Shown in pieces: positions 1 to 9,445 of a stretch of DNA of 64,000 nt (within the stretch, counting starts at the first letter, position 1; every line of letters starts with the position of its first letter). This DNA is from Streptomyces wuyuanensis. Its GTDB lineage: Bacteria > Actinomycetota > Actinomycetes > Streptomycetales > Streptomycetaceae. Both the position numbers and the translations under genes were made by a program. Under the pieces are notes generated by a model. It was not told the DNA's origin. It did no database searches and saw only the letters and a program-made list of their open reading frames with translations. Where the stretch lies: contig NZ_FNHI01000007.1 of NCBI RefSeq assembly GCF_900103455.1, positions 186,001 through 250,000 of the forward strand, written 5' to 3'.

Positions 1-348
1 GCCTCGGGTGAACTCGTCGGGGAGGCCGTCCTCAACGAGTGGGACGAACGCAACCGCAGTTGCAACTTCCGTACGCTGATCGGCCCCCGCGGCCGGAACC
101 GCGGTCTCGGCACCGAGACCGTCCGGCTCATCACCGCTCACGGCTTCGAGCGGCTCGGGCTGAACCGGATCTCCCTGAGCGTCTACGACTTCAATCCCCG
201 GGCACGCCGTGCCTACGAGAAGGCCGGCTTCGTCGCCGAAGGCACCGAACGCGAGGCCCTGCGCCACGAGGACGGCTGGGTCGACGCCACGACCATGTCG
301 GTCCTCGCCCGCGAGTGGGCCGTCCACCGCGGCCGGCCCGAGGACTGA
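1..348 (+). CDS. GNAT N-acetyltransferase, RimJ/RimL type (C-terminal part)
   Basis: The gene enters from outside the window and its last 115 codons are read in frame from base 1 to a TGA at 346-348. The segment GPRGRNRGLGTETVRLI is the acetyl-CoA pyrophosphate-binding loop of motif A, and NPRARRAYEKAGFVAEG followed by a charged tail is the usual motif B end of the RimJ/RimL (Acetyltransf_3) family, which acetylates protein N-termini or small amines. The N-terminal third is missing, so the substrate cannot be guessed. It converges on the alcohol dehydrogenase gene with only 11 bp between the two stop codons and no visible terminator. Confidence 0.85.
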   Translation, partial: ASGELVGEAVLNEWDERNRSCNFRTLIGPRGRNRGLGTETVRLITAHGFERLGLNRISLSVYDFNPRARRAYEKAGFVAEGTEREALRHEDGWVDATTMSVLAREWAVHRGRPED

Positions 349-359
349 ACCGGCGGGGA

Positions 360-1418
<1,059 letters not shown>

Positions 1419-1459
1419 CCACCCCGCCTTTCCCCGGCTCCACCTGCTTCAGCCCGAAC

Positions 1460-3790
1460 CTAACCCCCCACGGGGACGGTGTCGCGGTCCCGGTCGCCGT
1501 CCCCGTCCACGGCTCTGCCGCCGTCGCCAGAGGTCGGCTCGCCCCGCTCCTCGGCGTCGCCCCTCTGCGCGATGGAGCCCGCCGGGGCGGGCCCGGATAT
1601 CCCGCCCTCGCTGAGACCGAACCTCGCGTGGATCGCCCGCAACGGAGCCGGGGCCCACCAGGTGGCCTTCCCCGTCAGCTTCATCACCGAGGGAACCAGC
1701 AGGCTGCGCACCACCATCGCGTCCACGAGCACGGCGAGGGCGATGCCGAGTCCGAGCATCTTGGTGTTGGTCACCCGCGAGTTGCCGATCGCGACCATCA
1801 CCACGGCGAGGATCACGGCGGCGGCGGTGATCAGTCCACCGGTGCGGCGCAGTCCGAAGGCCACGGCGTGCTCATGGTCGCCGGTGCGGTCGTACTCCTC
1901 CTTGATGCGGGAGAGCAGGAACACGCCGTAGTCCATGGAGAGTCCGAAGGCGACGCAGAACATCAGCACGGGAAGCGTTGTCTCGATCGCGCCCGTGGCG
2001 GTGAAGGAGAGCGGTCCGGACAGATGGCCCTCCTGGAACACCCAGACCACGGCGCCGAACATCGCCGTGAGGCTGAGTCCGTTGAGCACGACGGCCTGGA
2101 GCGGGATCCGGACGCTTCCGGTGAGCAGGAAGACGAGCAGGAGCGTGACGACGGCGATGACGGCCGCCGCCCACGGCAGCCGCTCGCCGATCGCGTCCTT
2201 GGAGTCGACGAGCATCGCCGCCGCGCCGGTAACGGAGGTCTCGAACGGGGCGGGCTCCGCGCGGAGGTCGTGGACGAGCCGCTGGGACTCCTCTCCGACC
2301 GCCTCCTCCTCCGGCAGCACCGTGAACACCGCGTGCTCACCGGAGACCAGGGGTCCGTCCACGCGCAGCACGCCGGGAAGGGCCTCGATCCGCTTGCGGT
2401 AGTCGGCGTAATCCTCAGGGGCCGCCGCGCCTTCGGCGAAGACGTCCAGGCCACCGCCGGGGCTGCCGGGGAACCCGTCCCGGATGTGCTGCTGCACGAC
2501 GTGCGACTCCGCGTCGTGCGGCAGCTGGCGGTCGTCGGCCGGCCCGAACCGCACCCCCAGGAAGGGCAGTCCGAGCAGGACCAGCCCGGCGGTGGTGGCC
2601 ACGGCGAACACGGGTGCCCTGCGCATCACCAGGCGCACCACCCGGGCCCAGCGCACCCCGTCGGCGTCGTCGGACGGGTCTGTCGCGGTGTGCGACGGAC
2701 CGGCCTCCCTCGCCCGCTGCCGTCGGCCGCGGCGGAACAGCTTCCGCAGGTCGAGTGCGTTCACTCGGTCGCCGAGGAGCATCAGTGCGGCGGGGAGGAG
2801 CACGAGTGCGGCAGCGGCGGCCAGCAGCACCACGGCGATTCCCGCGTAGGCGAACGATCGCAGGAAGTACTGCGGGAAGACGAGCATCGCCGCGAGCGAC
2901 ACGGCCACCGTGAGCGCCGAGAAGAGCACCGTGCGGCCGGCGGTGCGGACGGTGGTCGCCATCGCCTCCCGGGGCTGCGCTCCTGCTGCCAGTTCCTCAC
3001 GGAAGCGGCGCACGATGAACAGGGCGTAGTCGATGGCGAGTCCGAGACCGAGAGCCGTCGTGAGGTTCTGCGCGAAGACCGAGACGTCGGTGAACTCGGT
3101 CAGCCCGCGCAGGACCGCGTTCGTCCCCAGAATGGCGACGATGCCGATGCCCAGGGGGAGCAGGGCGGCGACCGCGCTGCCGAAGACCATCACGAGGAGG
3201 ACCAGCGTCACCGGCAGCGCGATCATCTCCGCGCGCAGGAGGTCCTCCTGGATGATCGTCTCCATGTCGTGCATGACCGCGACGGGTCCGCCGACGGAGA
3301 CCTCCACCGGTCCGTGCGTGCCCCGGTACTCGGGTGCGACGCGCTCCAGCACTCCGGCGGCCGTCTTCTCGTCGCCTTCGATCCGGGCGGCGATGAGTGC
3401 CTCGCGGCCGTCCTCGGCACGCAGGCCGGGCGCCTTGGTCCGCCAGTAGGAGCCGACGCCCGTCACTCCCTCCTCGCCGGCCAGGCGCTCGGTCAGCCGC
3501 TCGGCCTCGGCGGCGACGGACGGATCGTCCACACCTTCGGGACCGGCGCCCACGAGGAGGAGCAGATTGGGACGCGCTGCCGGGAACTCGCGGTCGAGTG
3601 CCTCGGTGGCGTACGTCGACTGCGCGTCGGGGTCCTCCCACCCCCCGCTGCCCATCCGGTCGGCAACTCCGCTGCCCGCGAAGACGGCGAGAGCGGTGAC
3701 GACGAGTGCCAGCAGCAGCGACAGACGTGGTCGCGCGGTGACGAAGCGGGTCCAGCCACCCGGACCCGGCTCGTGATTGACGTCGGACAT
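1460..3790 (-). CDS. MMPL/RND-family membrane transporter
   Basis: A 776-residue integral membrane protein of the actinobacterial MMPL family. Two repeats are visible: one N-terminal transmembrane helix, a large extracytoplasmic loop (about 55-200), a block of five helices, then the same arrangement again (extracytoplasmic loop about 400-540, then a second block near 550-700). DYALFIVRRFREE and DYGVFLLSRIKEEY, at equivalent places in each half, are the conserved family motifs with the proton-relay Asp. The start is the ATG at 3790, preceded by GGGGAGGGGAA. The frame stays open upstream to 3955, but that would run through the operator region. MMPL proteins export lipids, siderophores or antibiotics; with a divergent TetR regulator, efflux of a ligand of that regulator is likely. 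Confidence 0.88.
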   Translation of the reverse strand: MSDVNHEPGPGGWTRFVTARPRLSLLLALVVTALAVFAGSGVADRMGSGGWEDPDAQSTYATEALDREFPAARPNLLLLVGAGPEGVDDPSVAAEAERLTERLAGEEGVTGVGSYWRTKAPGLRAEDGREALIAARIEGDEKTAAGVLERVAPEYRGTHGPVEVSVGGPVAVMHDMETIIQEDLLRAEMIALPVTLVLLVMVFGSAVAALLPLGIGIVAILGTNAVLRGLTEFTDVSVFAQNLTTALGLGLAIDYALFIVRRFREELAAGAQPREAMATTVRTAGRTVLFSALTVAVSLAAMLVFPQYFLRSFAYAGIAVVLLAAAAALVLLPAALMLLGDRVNALDLRKLFRRGRRQRAREAGPSHTATDPSDDADGVRWARVVRLVMRRAPVFAVATTAGLVLLGLPFLGVRFGPADDRQLPHDAESHVVQQHIRDGFPGSPGGGLDVFAEGAAAPEDYADYRKRIEALPGVLRVDGPLVSGEHAVFTVLPEEEAVGEESQRLVHDLRAEPAPFETSVTGAAAMLVDSKDAIGERLPWAAAVIAVVTLLLVFLLTGSVRIPLQAVVLNGLSLTAMFGAVVWVFQEGHLSGPLSFTATGAIETTLPVLMFCVAFGLSMDYGVFLLSRIKEEYDRTGDHEHAVAFGLRRTGGLITAAAVILAVVMVAIGNSRVTNTKMLGLGIALAVLVDAMVVRSLLVPSVMKLTGKATWWAPAPLRAIHARFGLSEGGISGPAPAGSIAQRGDAEERGEPTSGDGGRAVDGDGDRDRDTVPVGG

Positions 3791-3864
3791 CGGGTGGTGT
3801 TCCCCTCCCCCGAGACCGGTGCCGCGCAGCAGGCAGCACGGGTCGGCCATTGCCATAGACTGGC

Positions 3865-3917
3865 AAACACGAGTCATCGCTCGCGTTTCACAAGAATGCG
3901 AGCGAGCACTCGCGTTT
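3865..3917. promoter_or_regulatory. Two tandem TetR operator palindromes between the mmpl and tetR genes
   Basis: Two 24-bp imperfect palindromes, 3865-3888 and 3894-3917, have the half-site RAAYRCGAGYG and its complement, with centres 29 bp apart. They sit in the 165-bp divergent gap between the MMPL gene (start 3790) and the TetR gene (start 3956). Together they make a larger imperfect symmetry centred at 3891 (the inner arms TCGCTCGC and GCGAGCGA, 3877-3884 and 3898-3905, are perfect). Autoregulation by the adjacent TetR protein, repressing both genes, is the obvious reading. It has not been tested. Confidence 0.7.
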
Positions 3918-3955
3918 GTCAACCGAGTCCGGAGAACTGGGGATTGGCGGTCCAC

Positions 3956-4633
3956 ATGCCAGAGGCGCCCGACACCGAGGAGCAGGCCCGGCCCACGCAG
4001 CCGCGCCGCCGACAGGCGCGCGGCGAGCGCCGGATCGCCCAGCTCCTGGAGGCCGCCGCCGGAGTGTTCTGCCGCAACGGCTACACCGCAGCGAGCACCA
4101 ACGCCATCGCGCGCGAGGCGGGCGTCTCACCGGGCACGCTGTACCAGTTCTTCCCGAACAAGGAGGCCATCGCCGTCGAGCTGGGCACCCGGCTGATGCA
4201 GCGCTGGCGCGAGACCCACGGAGCCGCCCTCGACACACTCGACCCGAGCCTGCCGCTCGACGAGCTACTGGACTCGGTACTCGACCCGATGATCGAGTTC
4301 AACTGCGCGAACCCCGCCTTCACCGTCCTCATGCACGGCTCCGAGATTCCCGGCCGGATCACGCAGGAGCACGACGCCGTGCACTCGGCACTGCTCGAGC
4401 GCGTCGAGGAGATTCTGGGCGACTTCCTCCCGAGCGCGGGGCCCGCCCAGCTCAGTCGTGTCGCGAACATGACGTTCTCCGTGGTCAAGGTGGGACTGGA
4501 GCTGATCCTCGCCCACGAGGGGGCGGAGCAGGACGCGTACAAGGCCGAGCTCAAGGCGATGGTGCACCGATACCTCCGGCCACTGGTGGACCCGGCCGCG
4601 CTGCCGGGAGGCACTCGCACCAATACCCCCTAG
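3956..4633 (+). CDS. TetR-family transcriptional regulator
   Basis: A 225-residue repressor. After a basic, disordered N-terminal tail comes the TetR helix-turn-helix (about residues 20-66): RRIAQLLEAAAGVFCRNGY, then AIAREAGVSPGTLYQFFPNK, the canonical recognition-helix region. The rest is an alpha-helical ligand-binding domain resembling TetR_C_17-type domains. It is transcribed away from the MMPL exporter, with paired palindromes between them, so it most likely represses itself and the exporter until a ligand binds. The gene is followed 115 bp later by copZ, and its TAG stop codon (4631-4633) lies inside a CsoR-like operator, so the end of this gene doubles as the copZ control region. Confidence 0.9.
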   Translation: MPEAPDTEEQARPTQPRRRQARGERRIAQLLEAAAGVFCRNGYTAASTNAIAREAGVSPGTLYQFFPNKEAIAVELGTRLMQRWRETHGAALDTLDPSLPLDELLDSVLDPMIEFNCANPAFTVLMHGSEIPGRITQEHDAVHSALLERVEEILGDFLPSAGPAQLSRVANMTFSVVKVGLELILAHEGAEQDAYKAELKAMVHRYLRPLVDPAALPGGTRTNTP

Positions 4634-4639
4634 GGGTAT
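4623..4639. promoter_or_regulatory. CsoR-like copper operator upstream of copZ
   Basis: ATACCCCCTAGGGGTAT is a near-perfect palindrome with the TACCC...GGGTA arms typical of binding sites for the copper-sensing repressor CsoR. It overlaps both the tetR stop codon and a possible -10 hexamer TATAGT (4637-4642), so bound repressor would block copZ transcription. The gene 110 bp downstream is a copper chaperone, which supports the assignment. csoR itself is not in the window. Confidence 0.72.
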
Positions 4640-4748
4640 AGTGTGGAACGAGCGTCAGGAGAGCCCGGCATCACCACGACTCCCCGGCGCACGATGACTC
4701 GCCGCACGAAGTGCCGCGGAGCGACACACCCGCAAAGAGGAGAACTCC

Positions 4749-5063
4749 ATGACCGCCGAGACGAACACCGGCACCATCGAGGCCGCCGGCTCCTGCTGCT
4801 CGCCCACCGGTTCCTGCCACGGCGGTGGAGTGGCCGATGCCGCGCAGAGCGGCACCACCGCGGTCTACCTGGTGAAGGGCATGACGTGCGGGCACTGCGA
4901 GGGAGCAGTGTCCGAGGAGATCTCCGCGATCGACGGCGTCACGTCCATCGAGGCCGTCGCCGCCAGCGGCCGCGTCACCGTGGTCTCGGCCGCACCGCTC
5001 GACGAGGCCGCCGTGCGCGCGGCCGTCGACGAGGCCGGCTACGAGCTCGTCGGAAGGGCCTGA
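4749..5063 (+). CDS. copZ: Copper chaperone CopZ-like protein with Cys-rich N-terminus
   Basis: A 104-residue protein. Residues about 38-104 form a heavy-metal-associated (HMA) ferredoxin-like domain with the copper-binding motif MTCGHC, followed by the usual betabeta-alpha pattern. In front is a short extension rich in Cys and His (GSCCSPTGSCHGGG, about 16-29) that could bind extra Cu(I); most CopZ proteins are only about 70 residues. CopZ carries Cu(I) to CsoR and to P-type ATPases. No copper ATPase gene follows here, so the chaperone stands alone. The start is an ATG with the ribosome site AGAGGAGA. The upstream palindrome suggests copper induction through CsoR. Confidence 0.9.
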   Translation: MTAETNTGTIEAAGSCCSPTGSCHGGGVADAAQSGTTAVYLVKGMTCGHCEGAVSEEISAIDGVTSIEAVAASGRVTVVSAAPLDEAAVRAAVDEAGYELVGRA

Positions 5064-5119
5064 CCCAGCCGCCCCGGCGGGAGCCCGGCCCGCCGGAAAA
5101 CCACCGCCCCGCCCGCTCA

Positions 5120-5144
5120 CCGCCCCGGACGCCGTCCGGGGCGG
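5120..5144 (+). terminator. Intrinsic terminator of copZ
   Basis: An 11-bp perfect stem (CCGCCCCGGAC / GTCCGGGGCGG) with a 3-nt loop lies 56 bp after the copZ stop and runs into TTTC. It has the form of a GC-rich Streptomyces terminator with a poor U tract. Confidence 0.75.
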
Positions 5145-5659
5145 TTTCACCGTTCCTCCGGTCCGCCCGGCCACGCCGGGCCCCTCGCCCTCTCCCGCGG
5201 GGAGCCGCGGGATTTCGGCCGCGACCGCGGCCCGTTCCAGAACCCCGGAAGCACCCCGTCGACCCGCCGGCGGCGTCCCCAGGGCCGCCGAATCCCGCGG
5301 CCTCGGGAATTGGCGGGACCTACTCATCCGTTTCCGTGGTCAGCGGGAGGATGCATCTGCGATCCTTCACGTGGTACACAGGACCTTCACAAAGAGACCC
5401 AGATCACAGATATTCATGGGTAACCATTCGGGCTCTTCGCGAGTCTAAGTGGGCGATGCCAGAGCGTCTTGGGGGACGCTCATGGGATGTCTTGGGGGAC
5501 GTCCCAGGCAAGCGTTGGCCGGGGCACGTACGACCGGGGAGCTTTGAGCGGCCCTCCCGTAGATACGTACCCCGGCAGACCGCGTCGCGAAGAGCTTCTG
5601 CTGGACACCAGCAGACGCCCGGCCGGATCCCGTGGGGGGAATCCGCACCGGGGATATGG
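5145..5659. other. Gene-free stretch between copZ and citA, containing a small RNA candidate
   Basis: No protein-coding gene is supported between the copZ terminator and the citrate synthase terminator. The section from about 5320 to 5560 is less GC-rich than its surroundings and holds two tandem hairpins annotated separately as a 6C-like RNA. A further 7-bp hairpin (CTGCTGG-ACA-CCAGCAG, 5598-5614) lies between them and citA. The short frames that cross this stretch lack ribosome sites and coding bias. Confidence 0.6.
5462..5506 (-). ncRNA. 6C-like small RNA: two hairpins with C-rich loops
   Basis: Read on the minus strand there are two adjacent stem-loops. The first (5506-5483) has the stem GGGACGTC/GACATCCC plus an outer A-T pair; the second (5481-5462) has the stem GAGCGTC/GACGCTC. 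Each ends in the identical loop CCCCAA, which with the closing C gives a run of five C. Paired hairpins with C-rich loops define the actinobacterial 6C RNA family (mycobacterial B11). The transcript ends are not resolved: I see neither a clear promoter nor a strong terminator, so only the two-hairpin core is given. Neighbouring citA is on the same strand, but a strong terminator separates them. Confidence 0.72.
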
Positions 5660-5744
5660 GAAGCGCCCCGCTTGCCGACCCGTGGGGGGATCGGCAGCGG
5701 GGCGCTTCTCGTCGCACAGGACCCGTCGCGCCGGGCGCGACGGG
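5660..5744 (-). terminator. Double-hairpin terminator of citrate synthase
   Basis: Two strong stem-loops follow the citA stop on the minus strand. The first (5744-5722) is a perfect 10-bp stem GCGCGACGGG/CCCGTCGCGC with a 3-nt loop, starting 15 bp past the stop. The second (5708-5660) has arms GAAGCGCCCCGC and its complement, extended by a GCCGA/TCGGC stem after a 1-nt bulge. Together they should stop citA transcripts before the small-RNA locus. Confidence 0.8.
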
Positions 5745-5758
5745 CTGCGGGCCAGGCC

Positions 5759-7048
5759 TCAGCGGGCCTCGACGGGGACGAAGTCGCGCAGGACCTCGCC
5801 CGTGTAGATCTGGCGCGGGCGACCGATGCGGGAACCCGGCTCCTTGATCATCTCGTGCCACTGGGCGATCCAGCCCGGCAGGCGGCCGAGGGCGAAGAGC
5901 ACGGTGAACATCTCGGTCGGGAAGCCCATGGCCCGGTAGATCAGGCCGGTGTAGAAGTCCACGTTCGGGTAGAGCTTGCGCTCGACGAAGTAGTCGTCCG
6001 AAAGGGCGTGCTCCTCCAGCTTGAGGGCGATGTCCAGCAGCTCGTCGGACTTGCCCAGGGCGGAGAGCACATCGTGCGCGGCGGCCTTGATGATCTTGGC
6101 GCGGGGGTCGAAGTTCTTGTAGACCCGGTGGCCGAAGCCCATCAGGCGGACGCCGTCCTCCTTGTTCTTCACCTTGCGGATGAAGGTGTCGACGTCGCCG
6201 CCGGTGGCCGCGATGCCCTCGAGCATCTCCAGCACGGACTGGTTGGCGCCACCGTGCAGCGGGCCCCACAGGGCGGAGATGCCGGCCGAGATGGACGCGA
6301 ACATGTTCGCCTGCGAGGAGCCCACCAGGCGGACGGTGGAGGTCGAGCAGTTCTGCTCGTGGTCCGCGTGCAGGATGAGCAGCTTGTCGAGCGCGGCCAC
6401 GACGACCGGGTCCAGCTCGTACTCCTGCGCCGGGACCGAGAAGGTCATCCGCAGGAAGTTCTCCACGTAGCCGAGGTCGTTACGCGGGTAGACGAACGGG
6501 TGACCGATCGACTTCTTGTACGCGTACGCGGCGATCGTCGGGAGCTTCGCCAGCAGCCGGATGGTGGAGAGGTGGCGCTGCTTCTCGTCGAACGGGTTGT
6601 GGCTGTCCTGGTAGAACGTCGACAGCGCGCTGACCACGGACGAGAGCATGGCCATCGGGTGGGCGTCGCGCGGGAAGCCGTCGAAGAATCGCTTGACGTC
6701 CTCGTGCAGCAGCGTGTGCTGGGTGATCTCGCCCCGGAACGCCGCGAGCTCGTCGACGGTCGGCAGCTCGCCGTTGATCAGCAGGTAGGCGACCTCCAGG
6801 AAGCTGGAGCGCTCGGCCAGCTGCTCGATCGGGTAGCCGCGGTAGCGCAGGATGCCCTGCTCGCCGTCGAGGTAGGTGACCGCGGATTTGTAGGCGGCCG
6901 TGTTGCCGTAGCCGCTGTCCAGGGTCACCAGACCGGTCTGCGCCCGGAGCTTCCCGATGTCGAAGCCCTTGTCGCCGACGGTGCTCTCGACCACCGGGTA
7001 GGTGTATTCACCGTCCGCGTACCGCAGTACTACAGAGTTGTCGCTCAC
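5759..7048 (-). CDS. citA: Citrate synthase (type II)
   Basis: A 429-residue enzyme that condenses acetyl-CoA and oxaloacetate into citrate at the entry of the TCA cycle. The catalytic set is visible: His in LHADHEQNCSTS, His in GPLHGGANQ, and Asp in KLYPNVDFYTG. GFGHRVYKNFDPRA is the substrate/CoA signature. Length and the N-terminal beta domain (VVESTVGDKGFDIGKLRAQTG) fit the hexameric type II enzymes. I chose the GTG at 7048 because GAGGGA stands 5 nt in front; the frame stays open to 7105 but without a ribosome site. The gene is monocistronic by context, 168 bp after recD2 and ending in a double terminator. Confidence 0.96.
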   Translation of the reverse strand: MSDNSVVLRYADGEYTYPVVESTVGDKGFDIGKLRAQTGLVTLDSGYGNTAAYKSAVTYLDGEQGILRYRGYPIEQLAERSSFLEVAYLLINGELPTVDELAAFRGEITQHTLLHEDVKRFFDGFPRDAHPMAMLSSVVSALSTFYQDSHNPFDEKQRHLSTIRLLAKLPTIAAYAYKKSIGHPFVYPRNDLGYVENFLRMTFSVPAQEYELDPVVVAALDKLLILHADHEQNCSTSTVRLVGSSQANMFASISAGISALWGPLHGGANQSVLEMLEGIAATGGDVDTFIRKVKNKEDGVRLMGFGHRVYKNFDPRAKIIKAAAHDVLSALGKSDELLDIALKLEEHALSDDYFVERKLYPNVDFYTGLIYRAMGFPTEMFTVLFALGRLPGWIAQWHEMIKEPGSRIGRPRQIYTGEVLRDFVPVEAR

Positions 7049-7216
7049 GTCATCCCTCACCGACGTAGTGCCTCTTCTTCGAGGTGCCCTGACTGTCTCT
7101 ACCATCCCCCATTTGGCTGAGGAGAGTGCACTCGGGGTCGACCATTCGGCCGGTCAGCGGCACTCAGTGCCGCCCAGCCTGCTCATCCTGCCCCCTTCGC
7201 CCCGGTTCCGGAAGTG

Positions 7217-9445
7217 TTAGGTGATCTTTCCCACGAACTGTCCACCTGTCAGCCTGTGGTCGAGTGCGGTAAAGCGCTTGCCTGCCGAGACGGTGCGCAC
7301 CGCCTGTCCTATCGCCTTGCGCGAGCCGACGAGCACGACGAGCTTCTTCGCACGGGTGACGGCCGTGTAGAGCAGGTTCCGCTGGAGCATCATCCAGGCC
7401 CCGGTGGTGACCGGAATCACCACGGCCGGATACTCGCTCCCCTGGGAACGGTGGATCGTGACGGCGTAGGCGTGGGCGAGCTCGTCCAGCTCGTCGAAGT
7501 CGTACGGCACCTCCTCGTCCTCGTCCGTCAGCACCGTCAGACGCTGATCGACCGGGTTGAGTGAGGTCACCACGCCGACCGTGCCGTTGAAGACCCCGTT
7601 CTTCCCCCTCTCGTAATTGTTGCGAATCTGAGTGACCTTGTCGCCGACGCGGAAGACCCGGCCGCCGAACCGCTTCTCGGCGACATCGGGGCGGGCGGGA
7701 GTGATCGCCTGCTGCAGCAGCCCGTTCAGGGTGCCCGCGCCGGCGGGCCCCCGGTGCATGGGTGCCAGGACCTGCACATCCCGCCGCGGGTCCAGCCCGA
7801 AGCGGGCGGGGAGCCGCCGGGCGGCGACGTCGACGGTGAGCCGGCCCGCCTCCTCCGTGTCGTCCTCGACGAAGAGGAAGAAGTCGCTCAGTCCCTGGGT
7901 GAGGGGCTGGGCTCCGGAGTTGATCCGGTGGGCGTTGGTGACCACCCCCGACTGCTGCGCCTGGCGGAAGATGCGGGTGAGCCGGACGGACGGGACCGGG
8001 CTGCCGTCGGCGAGGAGATCGCTGAGGACCTCGCCCGCGCCGACGCTCGGGAGCTGGTCCACATCGCCGACGAGCAGCAGATGGGCACCCGGCGCCACGG
8101 CCTTCACCAGCTTGTTGGCCAGCAGCAGGTCGAGCATCGAGGCCTCGTCGACCACCACGAGGTCGGCGTCGAGCGGTTTGTCCCTGTCGTAGGCCGCGTC
8201 ACCGCCCGGCTTCAGCTCGAGGAGCCGGTGCACGGTGGACGCCTCGGCACCGGTCAGCTCGGCGAGGCGTTTGGCGGCCCGTCCCGTGGGCGCGGCGAGC
8301 ACCACCCTGGCCTTCTTCGCGCGGGCGAGCTCGACGATGGAGCGGACCGTGAACGACTTGCCGCAGCCTGGGCCTCCGGTGAGGACCGCCACCTTCCGGG
8401 TGAGGGCGAGACGGACGGCCTGCTCCTGCTCGGGCGCCAGTTCCGCGCCCGTACGGTCGGCGAGCCAGGCCAGCGCCTTGTCCCAGGCCACGTCCCGGAA
8501 GGCCGGCATGCGGTCCTCCTCGGTACGCAGCAGCCGGCTCAGCTGGGCGGCGAGGGACAGCTCGGCGCGGTGGAAGGGCACCAGATAGACGGCGGTGACC
8601 GGGTCCCCGCCGTCCGGCGACGGGACCTGCTCCCGGACGACACCCTCCTCCTCGCCCGCCAGCTCGGCGAGACAGTCGATCACGAGACCCGTGTCGACCT
8701 GGAGGAGCTTCACCGAGTCCGCGATGAGCTTCTCCTCCGGGAGGTAGCAGTGTCCCTGGTCCGTGGACTGCGACAGGGCGTACTGCAGGCCTGCCTTGAC
8801 CCGGTCCGGGCTGTCGTGGGGTATGCCCACCGCCTGGGCGATCCGGTCGGCGGTGAGGAATCCGATGCCCCAGACCTCCGCCGCGAGCCGGTACGGCCGG
8901 TTCCTCACGACGGAGATCGACGCGTCCTCGTACTTCTTGTAGATCCGCACGGCGATGGACGTGGAGACGCCCACTCCCTGGAGGAAGACCATGACCTCCT
9001 TGATGGCCTTCTGCTCCTCCCAGGCGGCGCCGATCATCTTCGTGCGCTTGGGGCCGAGGCCGGGGACCTCGACGAGCCTGCCAGGCTCCCGCTCGATGAC
9101 GTCCAGGGTGTCGGCGCCGAAGTGGTCGACGATGCGCTCGGCGATCCGGGGCCCGATGCCCTTGATGAGGCCGGACCCGAGGTACCGCCGGATGCCCTGG
9201 ACGGTGGCGGGGAGGACGGTGGTGTAGTTCTCGACGGTGAACTGCCGGCCGTACTGCGGGTGGGAGCCCCAGCGGCCCTCCATCCGCAGCGATTCACCCG
9301 GCTGCGCACCGAGGAGCGAGCCGACCACCGTGAGGAGATCGGCACTGCCGCGTCCGGTGTCGACACGGGCGACCGTGTACCCGTTCTCCTCGTTGGCGTA
9401 GGTGATCCGCTCCAGAACTCCTTCGAGCACTGCCAGATTGGACAT
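7217..9445 (-). CDS. recD2: RecD2-type ATP-dependent DNA helicase (SF1B)
   Basis: A 742-residue protein with the RecD2 layout: an N-terminal OB-like/helix-hairpin-helix region (GSGLIKGIGPRIAERIVDHFG and VPGLGPKRTKMI, about 85-150), then an SF1B helicase core. Walker A is LTGGPGCGKSFTVR, Walker B is LVVVDEASMLD, motif III is LLLVGDVDQLPSVGAG, and the C-terminal motif VI region is YAVTIHRSQGSEYPAV. Such proteins unwind DNA 5' to 3' and act in repair, but not as part of RecBCD, which Streptomyces lacks. The ATG start at 9445 follows a weak ribosome site. It lies upstream of citA on the same strand without obvious functional connection. Confidence 0.93.
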   Translation of the reverse strand: MSNLAVLEGVLERITYANEENGYTVARVDTGRGSADLLTVVGSLLGAQPGESLRMEGRWGSHPQYGRQFTVENYTTVLPATVQGIRRYLGSGLIKGIGPRIAERIVDHFGADTLDVIEREPGRLVEVPGLGPKRTKMIGAAWEEQKAIKEVMVFLQGVGVSTSIAVRIYKKYEDASISVVRNRPYRLAAEVWGIGFLTADRIAQAVGIPHDSPDRVKAGLQYALSQSTDQGHCYLPEEKLIADSVKLLQVDTGLVIDCLAELAGEEEGVVREQVPSPDGGDPVTAVYLVPFHRAELSLAAQLSRLLRTEEDRMPAFRDVAWDKALAWLADRTGAELAPEQEQAVRLALTRKVAVLTGGPGCGKSFTVRSIVELARAKKARVVLAAPTGRAAKRLAELTGAEASTVHRLLELKPGGDAAYDRDKPLDADLVVVDEASMLDLLLANKLVKAVAPGAHLLLVGDVDQLPSVGAGEVLSDLLADGSPVPSVRLTRIFRQAQQSGVVTNAHRINSGAQPLTQGLSDFFLFVEDDTEEAGRLTVDVAARRLPARFGLDPRRDVQVLAPMHRGPAGAGTLNGLLQQAITPARPDVAEKRFGGRVFRVGDKVTQIRNNYERGKNGVFNGTVGVVTSLNPVDQRLTVLTDEDEEVPYDFDELDELAHAYAVTIHRSQGSEYPAVVIPVTTGAWMMLQRNLLYTAVTRAKKLVVLVGSRKAIGQAVRTVSAGKRFTALDHRLTGGQFVGKIT

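Noticed and set aside
1628..4633. A plus-strand frame open for 1,001 codons across the MMPL gene and TetR gene
   Set aside because: Only its last 225 codons (TetR) have real protein features; the rest mirrors the MMPL gene, as often happens in GC-rich DNA.
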